Source: Thalassovita autumnalis
GTDB taxonomy: Bacteria > Pseudomonadota > Alphaproteobacteria > Rhodobacterales > Rhodobacteraceae
NCBI RefSeq assembly: GCF_001458255.1
Contig: NZ_CYSB01000040.1
Location: 62,001 to 126,000, forward strand
Length of the DNA: 64,000 nucleotides
Direction of reading: 5' to 3'
Shown piece by piece: positions 49,485 to 58,204 of the stretch; the stretch's first letter is position 1; each line of letters starts with the position of its first letter. A model generated the notes under the pieces. That model worked only from the letters and a program-made list of their open reading frames with translations. It was not told where the DNA came from and did no database searches. Position numbers and translations under genes: made by a program.

Positions 49485-49973
49485 TCAGAGCACGTCCGCG
49501 GCGCTGACCTGGCCGAGGTTGCCCAGAAGCTGACGGATGAAGCCCTTGTCGACGATGCCCGAGCTGGTCACGCGACGTGACAGCGGCACCACCTGGCCAT
49601 CCTCCAGACCGAAGCGTTCCACGTTGGACACCACGCCCCGCGCGTCAAAGCTGATCGCTACCACTTCGCGGTTGATCACCTCAGGGGCGCGATAGGCAAA
49701 ATGTTTCACCTGACTGCGGACGTAGAAATAGCTGCCATCTTTGATCACACCCGATGTGGTGGGCGGGCCAACGGTTTCTGACACGCTGTCGCGGGTATCG
49801 ACGCCAACGATGATGCCGGCAAGTTCCTCTTCCGGCGGAACAAAACCGTGATTGCGATAGCTGGCCGAACATCCGGCCACGGCCAGAACGGCCACAACGG
49901 CAGCCACTTTGCCAACGGTTGTTACCCGAAGTGTTTCCCGACGTCTTCCCAGGGTCTTTACCTTGCCTGCCAT
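49485..49973 (-). CDS. bamE: Outer membrane protein assembly factor BamE
   Basis: SmpA/OmlA-type lipoprotein of the Bam complex, 162 residues. A hydrophobic signal with lipobox VAGC places the lipidated Cys at residue 35, after a longer-than-usual basic N-terminal stretch. The mature part begins SASYRNHGFVPPEEEL and contains VDTRDSVSETVGPPTTSGVI, the BamE core. It is divergent from yceD with 86 bases between; bamA is at 8.6-11 kb. Confidence 0.9.
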   Translation of the reverse strand: MAGKVKTLGRRRETLRVTTVGKVAAVVAVLAVAGCSASYRNHGFVPPEEELAGIIVGVDTRDSVSETVGPPTTSGVIKDGSYFYVRSQVKHFAYRAPEVINREVVAISFDARGVVSNVERFGLEDGQVVPLSRRVTSSGIVDKGFIRQLLGNLGQVSAADVL

Positions 49974-50059
49974 CTCCGCCCTCTTGCCTTGGCTTCTTTC
50001 GCCTTTTATCTCGCTTACAGAAGGAATGACTTCGGTTCAAGCAAAGGAACCACCCCGAA

Positions 50060-50623
50060 ATGAGCAATCTCCCCTCTCAGCCACTGCGTGTGGCCGATCT
50101 GTCGACCAATAAACCCACCCGGTTTGAGCTGATCCCGGATGAGGCCAGCCTGCGTGCCATTGCCGAAGAACTGGGCCTTTTGGGCCTGCGCAAGCTGCGC
50201 TTTAAGGGCGAAGTGGCCGCAAGCGGCAAACGCGATTGGGTGCTGAAGGCCCAGTTGGGTGCCACCGTGACCCAGCCCTGTGTGGTCACCCTGGCGCCGG
50301 TCACCACCAGATTGGAAGAGCCGACCGAACGGCGCTTTGTTGCCGATCTGCCCGAACAGGAGGGCGACGCTGGCAGCGAAGACGGCGTTGAAATGCACGA
50401 AGACGACAGCCTGGAACCGCTGGGCAGCCACATTGACCCGGCGGCTGTGATGATCGAGGCCCTGTCGCTGGCACTACCGCTCTACCCGCGGGCAGATGGC
50501 GCCGAAATGGCCGAGACCAACTTTACCGAGCCGGGCAAAGCCGCAATGACGGATGAGGATACCAAACCTTTCGCCGGACTTGCCGCACTGCGTGACCAGC
50601 TGGGACAAAAGGGCGAAGACTAA
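50060..50623 (+). CDS. yceD: YceD family protein (DUF177)
   Basis: 187-residue protein of the DUF177 family that precedes rpmF in most bacteria and is linked to 23S rRNA maturation in some species. The core includes the conserved VTQPCVVTLAPVTTRLEE segment followed by an acidic stretch (EQEGDAGSEDGVEMHEDD) and PLYPRADGAE. AAAGGAA lies 10 bases before the ATG. The gap to rpmF is 239 bases, larger than usual, and carries a structured leader. Confidence 0.9.
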   Translation: MSNLPSQPLRVADLSTNKPTRFELIPDEASLRAIAEELGLLGLRKLRFKGEVAASGKRDWVLKAQLGATVTQPCVVTLAPVTTRLEEPTERRFVADLPEQEGDAGSEDGVEMHEDDSLEPLGSHIDPAAVMIEALSLALPLYPRADGAEMAETNFTEPGKAAMTDEDTKPFAGLAALRDQLGQKGED

Positions 50624-50649
50624 AGGTATTACCCCTGCGCGACCCTTGA

Positions 50650-50720
50650 TTTGGGGCAGTTTTTGCCTGAGGATTGGCCGCGCGGAGTGCCCGTTGAAAA
50701 GAAAACTGCCGCACCCCAAA
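50650..50720 (+). other. Long interrupted hairpin in the yceD-rpmF spacer
   Basis: TTTGGGG (50650-50656) pairs with CCCCAAA (50714-50720), and CAGTTTT (50657-50663) pairs with AAAACTG (50702-50708), giving a 14-bp stem with a five-base bulge (CCGCA) and a 38-base loop. It would form in the rpmF leader about 140 bases upstream of the start. Function is unknown; a role in leader-mediated control or mRNA processing is possible. Confidence 0.4.
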
Positions 50721-50862
50721 AAACCACTTGCGCTGGGGCAAATTCGCAGTATTTTCCGGCGCTCATTCGAATTTAGGGTTGGACATGTCGGAAACTTCCG
50801 ACTATGTGCCACGAACCCACCTGTAACCGGGCCGTCGCGGCCCCTGAAATTGAGGTTGTGAC

Positions 50863-51069
50863 ATGGCTGTCCAACAGAACAAAGTATCCAAGTCGCGCCG
50901 CAACAACCGCCGCGCACACGACGCACTGGTCGCTGCAAACCCGAACGAGTGTTCGAACTGCGGTGAGCTGAAGCGCCCCCACCACGTATGCGCCTCCTGC
51001 GGCCACTACGCCGATCGTGAAGTTGTCGCTATGGCTGACGACGTCGATCTGGACGAAGACGCAGCATAA
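50863..51069 (+). CDS. rpmF: 50S ribosomal protein L32
   Basis: 68-residue large-subunit protein. The basic N-terminus [17 protein letters not shown] is followed by a zinc-type Cys4 ribbon ([18 protein letters not shown]), so this is the C+ paralogue type. Gene order yceD-rpmF-plsX-fabH is the classical one linking ribosome and fatty-acid supply. GAGG lies 7 bases before the ATG. Confidence 0.98.
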   Translation: MAVQQNKVSKSRRNNRRAHDALVAANPNECSNCGELKRPHHVCASCGHYADREVVAMADDVDLDEDAA

Positions 51070-51097
51070 ACACCTATCACGGGGACCAGCGTCCGCT

Positions 51098-52204
51098 ATG
51101 ACCGCTATGCAGGATACTTCCACAGCGGGTGCGGACCGCATCATCATCTCCGTTGACGCCATGGGTGGCGATCGAGGACCGGCGGCTGTTGTCGCCGGTA
51201 TTTCGTTGTCAGCCAAGAAAAACCCCGACATCGGTTTCATCCTGCACGGCCCCAAGGCCGAGTTGGAGCGGCTTGTTGCCCGCAAGAAACCGCTGCTGGG
51301 TCGGGTGGAAATCCGCGATGCCGCAGATGTGGTCACCATGGAGGACAAACCCTCCCAGGTGATGCGCCACGGCAAGAACACCTCCATGTGGTCAGCGCTT
51401 GATTCGGTCCGCTCGAAAGAAGCGGATGTCTGTGTCTCCTGCGGCAACACCGGCGCGCTGATGGCGCTGTCAATGATCCGCCTGCGCAAACTGCCGGGTG
51501 TGAACCGCCCCGCCATTGCGATTCTCTGGCCCTCGTCGAACCCACAGGGGTTCAATGTGATGCTGGATGTGGGCGCTGATATTCGCGCCGACGAACGCGA
51601 CCTGCTGCAATATGCAATGATGGGCGCCTCCTATGCCCGCAACGGTCTGGATCTGGAAACCCCCAGAATCGGTCTGTTGAACGTCGGCACCGAAGAACAC
51701 AAAGGCCGCGCTGAGCTGAAACTGGCGCATGAGCTGATTGCCAAACAGGCCCCGCTGGCCGGATATGAGTTTGTCGGCTTTGTTGAAGGCGGCGATATTC
51801 CGGGCAACACCTGTGACGTGATCGTCACCGACGGCTTCACCGGCAACATCGCGCTAAAGACCGGCGAAGGCACCGCCAGCCTGATCGGCAGCCTGCTGCG
51901 CGAAGCCTTCAAATTCTCACCCTTGTCGCGTCTGGCATCGGTTTTGGCCTATACCTCGCTGCAGCGTCTGGCCAAACGGATTGACCCGCGCCGCGTCAAT
52001 GGTGGCGTATTTCTGGGTCTTAACGGCACGGTGGTGAAATCGCACGGTTCAGCCGATGCGATGGGCGTCGCCGCGGCGGTTAAACTGGCCTTCCAACTGT
52101 CCCAATCTGGTTTCTCTCACAAACTTGCGGCTCGGGTTGCATCTGCCACCGAGCAGGTCCAAAATGCCGTAGAGGAAAGAAGCCAGAGCGGTGACAAAGA
52201 ATGA
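51098..52204 (+). CDS. plsX: Phosphate acyltransferase PlsX
   Basis: Makes acyl-phosphate from acyl-ACP and inorganic phosphate for the first step of phospholipid synthesis. The 368-residue protein has IISVDAMGGDRGP near 16-28, the GKNTSMWSALD block and VCVSCGNTGALMALSM, then DVGADIRADERDLLQYA, all family hallmarks. ATG 51098 gives the family N-terminus; the open frame begins 81 bases earlier inside rpmF. The stop overlaps fabH by 4 bases. Confidence 0.96.
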   Translation: MTAMQDTSTAGADRIIISVDAMGGDRGPAAVVAGISLSAKKNPDIGFILHGPKAELERLVARKKPLLGRVEIRDAADVVTMEDKPSQVMRHGKNTSMWSALDSVRSKEADVCVSCGNTGALMALSMIRLRKLPGVNRPAIAILWPSSNPQGFNVMLDVGADIRADERDLLQYAMMGASYARNGLDLETPRIGLLNVGTEEHKGRAELKLAHELIAKQAPLAGYEFVGFVEGGDIPGNTCDVIVTDGFTGNIALKTGEGTASLIGSLLREAFKFSPLSRLASVLAYTSLQRLAKRIDPRRVNGGVFLGLNGTVVKSHGSADAMGVAAAVKLAFQLSQSGFSHKLAARVASATEQVQNAVEERSQSGDKE

Positions 52205-53175
52205 CAATACGGGCTGTTGTAAAAGGCGTTGGACATTATCTGCCAGAGCGGGTTGTCCCCAACAGCGAATTTGAAGCCACCCTGGATACGACGGACGAAT
52301 GGATTCGCACCCGCTCAGGCATTGAGCGGCGCCATTTCGCGGCCGAGGGTGAAACAACTTCGGATCTGGCGGTCAAAGCGGCCAAAGCCGCGTTGAAAAA
52401 TGCCGGCCTAGAAGCAGATGACATTGATGCCATCGTGCTGGCCACATCCACACCGGACCTGACCTTCCCGTCTGTTGCCACCATGGTGCAGGAGAAACTG
52501 GGCATGACGCGGGGCTTTGGCTTTGACGTTCAGGCAGTCTGCGCCGGGTTTGTTTACGCCCTGACCAACGCCAATGCGCTGATCGTATCCGGTCAGGCCA
52601 AGCGCGTGCTGGTCATTGGCGCAGAAACCTTCAGCCGGATCATGGACTGGACCGATCGCGCCACCTGCGTGCTGTTTGGCGACGGTGCTGGCGCACTGGT
52701 TTTGGAAGGTGCAGACGGCGCCGGTAACAACGCCGATCGTGGCATCCTGTCGGCCGATCTGAACTCGGACGGGCGCTACCGCGATATGCTGTATGTCGAT
52801 GGCGGTGTGTCCACCACCGGCACGTCGGGCAAGCTGCGGATGCAGGGCAATGCGCTGTTCCGTCAGGCTGTTGAGAAACTGACTTCAACCGCACGCACCG
52901 CGCTGAAGAAGATCGATCTTGGCGACAGTGACGTAAACTGGATCGTGCCGCATCAGGCCAACATCCGCATCATCCAGGGCACGGCCAAGAAAATGGGCCT
53001 GTCGATGGACAATGTGATTGTCACCGTTCAGGACCACGGCAACACCTCTGCCGCCTCGATCCCGCTGGCCCTTTCGGTTGGCGCGGCTGAGGGTCGGATC
53101 AAAGAGGGTGATCTGGTTTTGACCGAAGCCATCGGTGGCGGCCTGGCCTGGGGCGCGGTTGTTCTGCGCTGGTAA
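52201..53175 (+). CDS. fabH: 3-oxoacyl-[acyl-carrier-protein] synthase III
   Basis: Starts fatty-acid elongation by condensing an acyl-CoA with malonyl-ACP. The 324 residues contain the full catalytic triad: Cys114 in QAVCAGFVYAL, His251 in VPHQANIRI and Asn281 in DHGNTSAASIP. The start overlaps the plsX stop (ATGA). Primer preference cannot be told from sequence. Confidence 0.97.
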   Translation: MTIRAVVKGVGHYLPERVVPNSEFEATLDTTDEWIRTRSGIERRHFAAEGETTSDLAVKAAKAALKNAGLEADDIDAIVLATSTPDLTFPSVATMVQEKLGMTRGFGFDVQAVCAGFVYALTNANALIVSGQAKRVLVIGAETFSRIMDWTDRATCVLFGDGAGALVLEGADGAGNNADRGILSADLNSDGRYRDMLYVDGGVSTTGTSGKLRMQGNALFRQAVEKLTSTARTALKKIDLGDSDVNWIVPHQANIRIIQGTAKKMGLSMDNVIVTVQDHGNTSAASIPLALSVGAAEGRIKEGDLVLTEAIGGGLAWGAVVLRW

Positions 53176-53247
53176 GCTAAAATCAGCGGTTCAGCGCCGG
53201 TCAGAGTGGGTAAAGCAAGCCATTGATATTGACTCGGAAATTGCCTT

Positions 53248-53271
53248 CCCTCATTCTTGAGAAAATGAGGG
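53248..53271 (+). promoter_or_regulatory. Hairpin overlapping the ihfA ribosome-binding site
   Basis: CCCTCATT and AATGAGGG form a perfect 8-bp stem with an eight-base loop. The 3' arm carries the GAGGG that starts the Shine-Dalgarno sequence (GAGGGAG), 9 bases before the ihfA ATG at 53281. Formation of the stem should restrict ribosome access. Confidence 0.55.
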
Positions 53272-53280
53272 AGACCCTGC

Positions 53281-53589
53281 ATGAGTGACAAGACCCTGAC
53301 CCGTATGGACCTGAGCGAAGCGATTTTCCGCGAAGTGGGCCTGTCCCGCAACGATTCCGCGCAGCTTGTGGAAAGTGTATTGAACCACATGTCGGACGCG
53401 CTGGTGGATGGCCAGCAGGTCAAGATCTCTTCTTTCGGCACCTTCTCGGTGCGCGATAAGGCGGCCCGTGTGGGTCGTAACCCCAAGACCGGGGAAGAGG
53501 TACCGATCAATCCCCGCCGCGTCCTGACCTTCCGTCCCTCGCACCTGATGAAGGAGCGTGTGGCCGCAGGGAACTCCAAGAAAGGATAA
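53281..53589 (+). CDS. ihfA: Integration host factor subunit alpha
   Basis: 102-residue DNA-bending protein of the HU/IHF family; with IhfB it shapes promoters and recombination sites. The sequence [20 protein letters not shown] and the arm motif [21 protein letters not shown] are clear IHF-alpha features. The merR-type gene follows after 6 bases. Translation may be controlled by the hairpin just upstream. Confidence 0.97.
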   Translation: MSDKTLTRMDLSEAIFREVGLSRNDSAQLVESVLNHMSDALVDGQQVKISSFGTFSVRDKAARVGRNPKTGEEVPINPRRVLTFRPSHLMKERVAAGNSKKG

Positions 53590-53595
53590 GCGGCA

Positions 53596-54399
53596 ATGGC
53601 GAAGTCGCCAGACGCCTTCAGAACGATCAGCGAAGTGGCCGAGTGGCTGGACCGCCCGGCCCATGTTTTGCGTTTCTGGGAAAGCAAATTCACCCAAGTC
53701 AAACCGGTGAAACGCGCCGGTGGACGCCGGTATTACCGCCGTCAAGACATGCTGTTGCTGGGGGGCATCAAGACCCTGCTGCATGATGAAGGCATGACCA
53801 TCAAAGGTGTGCAGAAGCTGCTGCGCGAAAATGGCGTGAAACATATCACCGCCATGTCGCAACCGCTGGATGGCGATGCTGAACCTACCCCCGTGGTGGA
53901 GGCTGCGGCCGTCGCGCCAGAACCCGCGGTTGATGAGGCGGGTGACAACCTTGTTGTCTTCCCCAGCCCGCCTGAGGATGGCGCCAAGAAACCCGCGAAG
54001 AAAAAGCCCCCCTTTGAGCGTGAGCCGGAACAGGCCATGCTGTTTGAGATGGCCGATTCCGTAGCGCCTGAACTGGATGACATCTATCGCGCCTCGTCTG
54101 AGGCCGCCGCCCCTGAGGTGGAAGAGCCCGAAGACGTCCCCCTGCCCTTTGGTGAGGCAGAAGCGCGTGATCTGCCGGCGGATACCGATACTGTTGCCAC
54201 CCCGACCGCCTCGGCGGCTGAGGCCCCGACAGAACCGGTGGCAGAGCTGACAGCGCCAGCAGACCCCGCGCCGTTCCCCGGCCACCTGACCGCGCTGCTG
54301 GATCCAGCCGCACGGATCAAGGATGGCAAACACGACGATGCGTTGGTGGTGCGGAACCGGTTGCAGGATCATCTGACAGCGCTGAAAAAACGGCTCTGA
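53596..54399 (+). CDS. MerR family transcriptional regulator
   Basis: 267-residue regulator with an N-terminal winged helix ([20 protein letters not shown] then [18 protein letters not shown]) and a MerR dimerisation start ([13 protein letters not shown]). After residue 85 the sequence is Ala/Pro/Glu-rich and probably disordered, ending in a short helix [17 protein letters not shown]. No metal-binding cysteines are seen. The place between ihfA and tRNA-Pro is conserved in the group, but the signal is unknown. Confidence 0.92.
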   Translation: MAKSPDAFRTISEVAEWLDRPAHVLRFWESKFTQVKPVKRAGGRRYYRRQDMLLLGGIKTLLHDEGMTIKGVQKLLRENGVKHITAMSQPLDGDAEPTPVVEAAAVAPEPAVDEAGDNLVVFPSPPEDGAKKPAKKKPPFEREPEQAMLFEMADSVAPELDDIYRASSEAAAPEVEEPEDVPLPFGEAEARDLPADTDTVATPTASAAEAPTEPVAELTAPADPAPFPGHLTALLDPAARIKDGKHDDALVVRNRLQDHLTALKKRL

Positions 54400-54497
54400 G
54401 CTTTGACAGCTTCGTTGGCGTGGGCGACCATCCGACAGGCCGCCAAAGATCCGCTAAGGCGCGGCGAAAAAACTACAAAAGAATTTCGCAAATCCTC

Positions 54498-54525
54498 TTG
54501 CCCCCGGCGCAGAATCCAGTATGAA
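54498..54525 (+). promoter_or_regulatory. Candidate promoter of tRNA-Pro
   Basis: TTGCCC (54498-54503), 16 bases, TATGAA (54520-54525), ending 11 bases before the tRNA 5' end. Confidence 0.4.
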
Positions 54526-54536
54526 AGCCAAACCGT

Positions 54537-54613
54537 CGGGCTATAGCGCAGCCTGGTAGCGCGTCCGTCTGGGGGACGGAAGGTCGCAGGTTCGAGTCCT
54601 GCTAGCCCGACCA
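54537..54613 (+). tRNA. tRNA-Pro (anticodon GGG)
   Basis: 77-base tRNA with every stem paired: acceptor CGGGCTA/TAGCCCG, D stem GCGC/GCGC, anticodon arm TCCGT-CTGGGGG-ACGGA with GGG at 54571-54573, T arm GCAGG-TTCGAGT-CCTGC, discriminator A and encoded CCA. No integrated element or att duplicate is seen downstream. Confidence 0.97.
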
Positions 54614-54725
54614 TTTTCTCCCACACTGGTGATCTCACCCCGCTTGGGGCATGCGATCAATCACGTGATCTTCCGATGGAAAGAGTGAGAGAGAACAGGG
54701 GCTTATCCCCCTGCCCTCATCCTAT

Positions 54726-55898
54726 TTATTTGGCGGCTTTTGCTGTGACGGCGGATCCCACAACGGGACGCACGGCAAAGGCAAAGCAGATAATCAGCAG
54801 CGCCAATGCCGCAAGGATCCCAAAGCCGAAGCGCAAAGAGCTGGCCTCGGCCACAAAACCGATCAGCGGCGGCCCCAGAAGGATACCGCCATAGCTGAGG
54901 GTTGAGACCGAGGAAATTGCCCGCCCCGGTGACATGTTTGGATCATTGGCCGCGCGGCTAAAGGCGATCGGGATCACCACCGCATAGCCCAGCCCCATCA
55001 GTGCAAACCCAAGGACGCTGATGCCCGGAGTGGCAAAGCCGACAACCAGCACAGCACCGGAAAAGGCCACCACGCCAGCGCCGCGCGCCGTGGCCACCGG
55101 CCCAAAGGCCCGGATCACCCGGTCTCCTGCCAGCCGCATCGCCACCATCGCGCCAGAGAAGACCGTGAAGCCAAGCGCCGCATCGGCCTCGCTGACGCCG
55201 GCCACATCAACCATATAGACCGCGCTCCAATCCGCCATGGCGCCCTCGCCCATGGCGGCGCCAAAGGCCATCAAACCGGCAAACAGCAAGATCCCCTTGG
55301 GCAGGGTAAAGATCGGCCCTTTCTGTGCGCCATGATGGGTGTCGGATTGCCAGTTGATCGACCCGAACCAGTAAAACAACGCCGACAGCATCAGCCCCGC
55401 CGCCGCAAAATGCGGCAGCAGTCCCAGCTGCGCCTTCAGCGCCAGATAGCCGCTGATCGCCCCCATCGCTGTGCCAACGCTCCACATCGCATGGAAGGAG
55501 GACATCACAGGCCGCGCCATCGTGCGTTCGACCTCAGTGGCCCAAGTGTTCATCGTAACATCCATTGCACCGTGGCTGGCCCCAAAGAGCAGCAGCGCCG
55601 GGGCCAACACCCAGAAACTGGGCGCGATCCCGATCAGCAGCAGCGTCACCAGATTGGCGAGCGCCAGCCACAGGGTCACCCGCGCCGCGCCCATCTGATC
55701 CGCCGCACGGCCCGCAAAAGGAAAGGCCAGGATCGCACCGCCTGCCAAGAGCAACAGCAGACCGCCCAGCACCGCATGGCTGAGGTCAAACTTCTCCGCC
55801 ACCGCAGGCACCCGCGCCGCCCACATGCCATAGAGCGCCCCGTTCATCGCAAACATCGCTGCTACTGCCCGCCAAGGGGTTCTGATCCCGCTCATCAT
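54726..55898 (-). CDS. MFS transporter
   Basis: About 390-residue permease with twelve hydrophobic segments. It begins MMSGIRTPWRAVAAMFAMNG, has the loop motif GRAADQMGAARVTLW after helix 2 and LYGMWAARVPAVAEKF after helix 1, typical of fucose/FucP-like or unassigned MFS exporters. ATG 55898 was picked because AGGA lies 5 bases upstream; the frame is open to 56096 without homology. Substrate unknown. It is divergent from the crotonase gene. Confidence 0.88.
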   Translation of the reverse strand: MMSGIRTPWRAVAAMFAMNGALYGMWAARVPAVAEKFDLSHAVLGGLLLLLAGGAILAFPFAGRAADQMGAARVTLWLALANLVTLLLIGIAPSFWVLAPALLLFGASHGAMDVTMNTWATEVERTMARPVMSSFHAMWSVGTAMGAISGYLALKAQLGLLPHFAAAGLMLSALFYWFGSINWQSDTHHGAQKGPIFTLPKGILLFAGLMAFGAAMGEGAMADWSAVYMVDVAGVSEADAALGFTVFSGAMVAMRLAGDRVIRAFGPVATARGAGVVAFSGAVLVVGFATPGISVLGFALMGLGYAVVIPIAFSRAANDPNMSPGRAISSVSTLSYGGILLGPPLIGFVAEASSLRFGFGILAALALLIICFAFAVRPVVGSAVTAKAAK

Positions 55899-56140
55899 CG
55901 TCATCCTGTTCGAAATCGGGTGGTCGCTCCGCCCCCGTTCTTTGTGCGAATCTTTGGGCGCTAACATTTCCGGGCGCAAGGGGGCAGCCGCGAATAATGA
56001 GCCCCCTCCGGCAAAAAAACGACGCAGCGTAAAGGGGCGTATCCGACCCCGTGGTCGCTTTTTCGCCGGGGGCGCGCTTGACAGGCTGGACGCCACATTG
56101 GATGTGCGAAGAAAGACCCAAACCGCCGGAGGAGGCTGTG

Positions 56141-56944
56141 ATGAAAAAGTCGATCGACGATTTCGTGCTGGAAAACATCACCGTGGCTATGGATGAGGCC
56201 GGGATCACCACCGTGACCCTCAACCGCCCGACCAAGCGCAACGCGCTGAACGCAGAAACCATTGAAGAGCTGATCGAAGTCTTCTCGCATCTGCCCCGCA
56301 TGGGCGCACGCGCCATCGTGCTGCGCGCCGAAGGCGATCATTTCTGCGCCGGCCTTGATCTGGTGGAACACCACGTCGAAGATCGCCGCCCCGAGGATTT
56401 CATGCATGTCTGTCTGCGCTGGCATGAGGCGTTCAACAAGATGGAATATGGTGGTGTGCCGATCATCGCAGCACTGAAAGGCGCGGTTGTAGGCGGCGGT
56501 CTGGAACTGGCTTCCTCGGCGCATATCCGTGTTGCCGATCAATCAACCTATTTCGCCCTGCCCGAAGGCCAGCGTGGGTTGTTCACCGGTGGCGGCGCGA
56601 CCATCCGCGTGGCTGATCTGGTCGGCAAATCCCGGATGATCGACATGATGCTGACCGGTCGGATCTACAAGGATGACGAAGCGATTTCCGTTGGTCTGGC
56701 CCAGTATCTGGTCGAAGATCCTGAGGCCAAAGCCTATGAAATCGCCCGCGCGGCTGCGGAAAACCCGCCGCTGTCAAACTTCGCCATCTGCTCGGCGATC
56801 AGCCATATGCAAAACATGTCAGCGCTGGATGCGGCCTATGCGGAATCCGTTGTGGCCGGCATCGTGAACACCCAGCCCGCATCGCGCGATCGTCTGGAAG
56901 CTTTCGCCAACAAAACTGCGGCCCGGGTGAAACCCAAAGATTAA
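56141..56944 (+). CDS. Crotonase/enoyl-CoA hydratase family protein
   Basis: 267-residue member of the crotonase fold. Both oxyanion-hole stretches (HFCAGLDL near 67-74 and [13 protein letters not shown]) and the two general-acid positions, Glu in GGGLELA and Glu in ALPEGQRG, are present, so hydratase-type chemistry is plausible. GGAGGAGG lies 5-12 bases before the ATG. A perfect TTGACA with a weak -10 lies at 56078-56106. No beta-oxidation partners adjoin it; the substrate acyl-CoA is unknown. Confidence 0.9.
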   Translation: MKKSIDDFVLENITVAMDEAGITTVTLNRPTKRNALNAETIEELIEVFSHLPRMGARAIVLRAEGDHFCAGLDLVEHHVEDRRPEDFMHVCLRWHEAFNKMEYGGVPIIAALKGAVVGGGLELASSAHIRVADQSTYFALPEGQRGLFTGGGATIRVADLVGKSRMIDMMLTGRIYKDDEAISVGLAQYLVEDPEAKAYEIARAAAENPPLSNFAICSAISHMQNMSALDAAYAESVVAGIVNTQPASRDRLEAFANKTAARVKPKD

Positions 56945-56967
56945 GCAGCCCAGCTGATGATTTTGTG

Positions 56968-56998
56968 ACGCGCGTCCTTAACGGGGCGCGCGTTTTTC
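56968..56998 (+). terminator. Intrinsic terminator after the crotonase gene
   Basis: ACGCGCG and CGCGCGT pair as a 7-bp stem with a 12-base loop, followed by T's. Confidence 0.75.
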
Positions 56999-57120
56999 AT
57001 GCGTATGGTCCCAGTTTTCCCTGTTGTGGCAGATGTTCAGGCACAATGGGCGCACAAACATGGTTCCCCGGCCCCCGCCCCTTTGATAAGACGGAAAAAA
57101 CCATTTGCGGAGGCGCGTTT

Positions 57121-58197
57121 ATGACCGGAGTTCTACCCTCTCAGGCGTTGGAAACCATGATCACTGCCGGTGAGATCACCGCCAGCCCCGCAATCATTCC
57201 TGAACAGATCCAACCCGCCTCACTGGACCTGCGGCTGGGCACCCGTGCCTGGCGGGTGCGGGCCTCCTTTCTGGCGGGCAATGGCCGTTCGGTCATGGAC
57301 CGGCTGGAAGAGTTTGAGATGCATCAGATCGACCTCACCGACGGGGCCGTTCTGGAAAAGGGCTGCGTTTATGTGGTGCCGCTGATGGAGGGGCTGAACC
57401 TGCCCGCCGGCGTGCAAGCCGTTGCAAACGCCAAAAGTTCCACCGGGCGGCTGGACCTGCTGACCCGCACCATCACCGATGGCGGGGAAGAGTTTGACCG
57501 CATTCAGCCGGGCTATCACGGGCCGCTTTACGCCGAGATTTGTCCGCGCAGCTTCTCGGTTCTGGTGCGTCCGGGCATGCGGCTCAATCAGATCCGTTTC
57601 CGCGCCGGTCAGGCGGTGCTGTCTGATGCGGCCCTGGCCGCGCTGCATGGCGAAACACCGCTGGTGGACGGCGATGCGGTGATTGATGAAGGCCTTGGCT
57701 TTTCGGTTGATCTGCGCCCCAGCGAAGGCACGCTGGTCGGCTACCGCGCCAAACCCCATACCGGTGTGATCGATCTGGACCGGATCGGCGAATACGACCC
57801 GGCCGAATACTGGGAAGAGGTACGCAGCGACAACGGGCAGATCATTCTGGACCCCGGTGCGTTTTACATTCTGGTCAGCCGGGAGGCGGTGCATATCCCG
57901 CCCGCCTATGCCGCTGAAATGGCCCCCTATCTGGCAATGGTAGGCGAATTTCGCGTGCACTATGCAGGCTTCTTTGACCCGGGCTTTGGCAACGCTGATG
58001 CAGGCGGCGCCGGATCGCGCGGCGTGCTTGAGGTGCGCTGCCACGAAGCGCCCTTTGTGCTGGAACACGGTCAGGTCGTTGGCCGGCTGGTCTATGAACA
58101 GATGGCTGAGGTGCCAGAGCAGCTTTATGGTGCGGGCATTGCCTCAAACTATCAGGGTCAGGGCCTGAAACTTTCCAAACATTTCCGCGCCGGGTGA
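57121..58197 (+). CDS. dcd: 2'-deoxycytidine 5'-triphosphate deaminase, long two-domain form
   Basis: 358-residue dCTP deaminase, about twice the length of E. coli Dcd. It consists of two copies of the dUTPase-like fold: the first half has QPASLDLRLGTRAWRV and the active-site stretch NAKSSTGRLDLLTRTITDGG, the second half has LVSREAVHIPPAYAAEMAPY. This form is the usual one in Rhodobacterales. GGAGG lies 8 bases before the ATG. An MFS gene starts 8 bases after the stop. Confidence 0.93.
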   Translation: MTGVLPSQALETMITAGEITASPAIIPEQIQPASLDLRLGTRAWRVRASFLAGNGRSVMDRLEEFEMHQIDLTDGAVLEKGCVYVVPLMEGLNLPAGVQAVANAKSSTGRLDLLTRTITDGGEEFDRIQPGYHGPLYAEICPRSFSVLVRPGMRLNQIRFRAGQAVLSDAALAALHGETPLVDGDAVIDEGLGFSVDLRPSEGTLVGYRAKPHTGVIDLDRIGEYDPAEYWEEVRSDNGQIILDPGAFYILVSREAVHIPPAYAAEMAPYLAMVGEFRVHYAGFFDPGFGNADAGGAGSRGVLEVRCHEAPFVLEHGQVVGRLVYEQMAEVPEQLYGAGIASNYQGQGLKLSKHFRAG

Positions 58198-58204
58198 CCT
58201 GCCG

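Noticed and set aside
54614-54725. Integrated element or attachment site at tRNA-Pro
   Set aside because: The 111 bases downstream hold no duplicated tRNA end and no integrase; the next gene is an ordinary MFS transporter.
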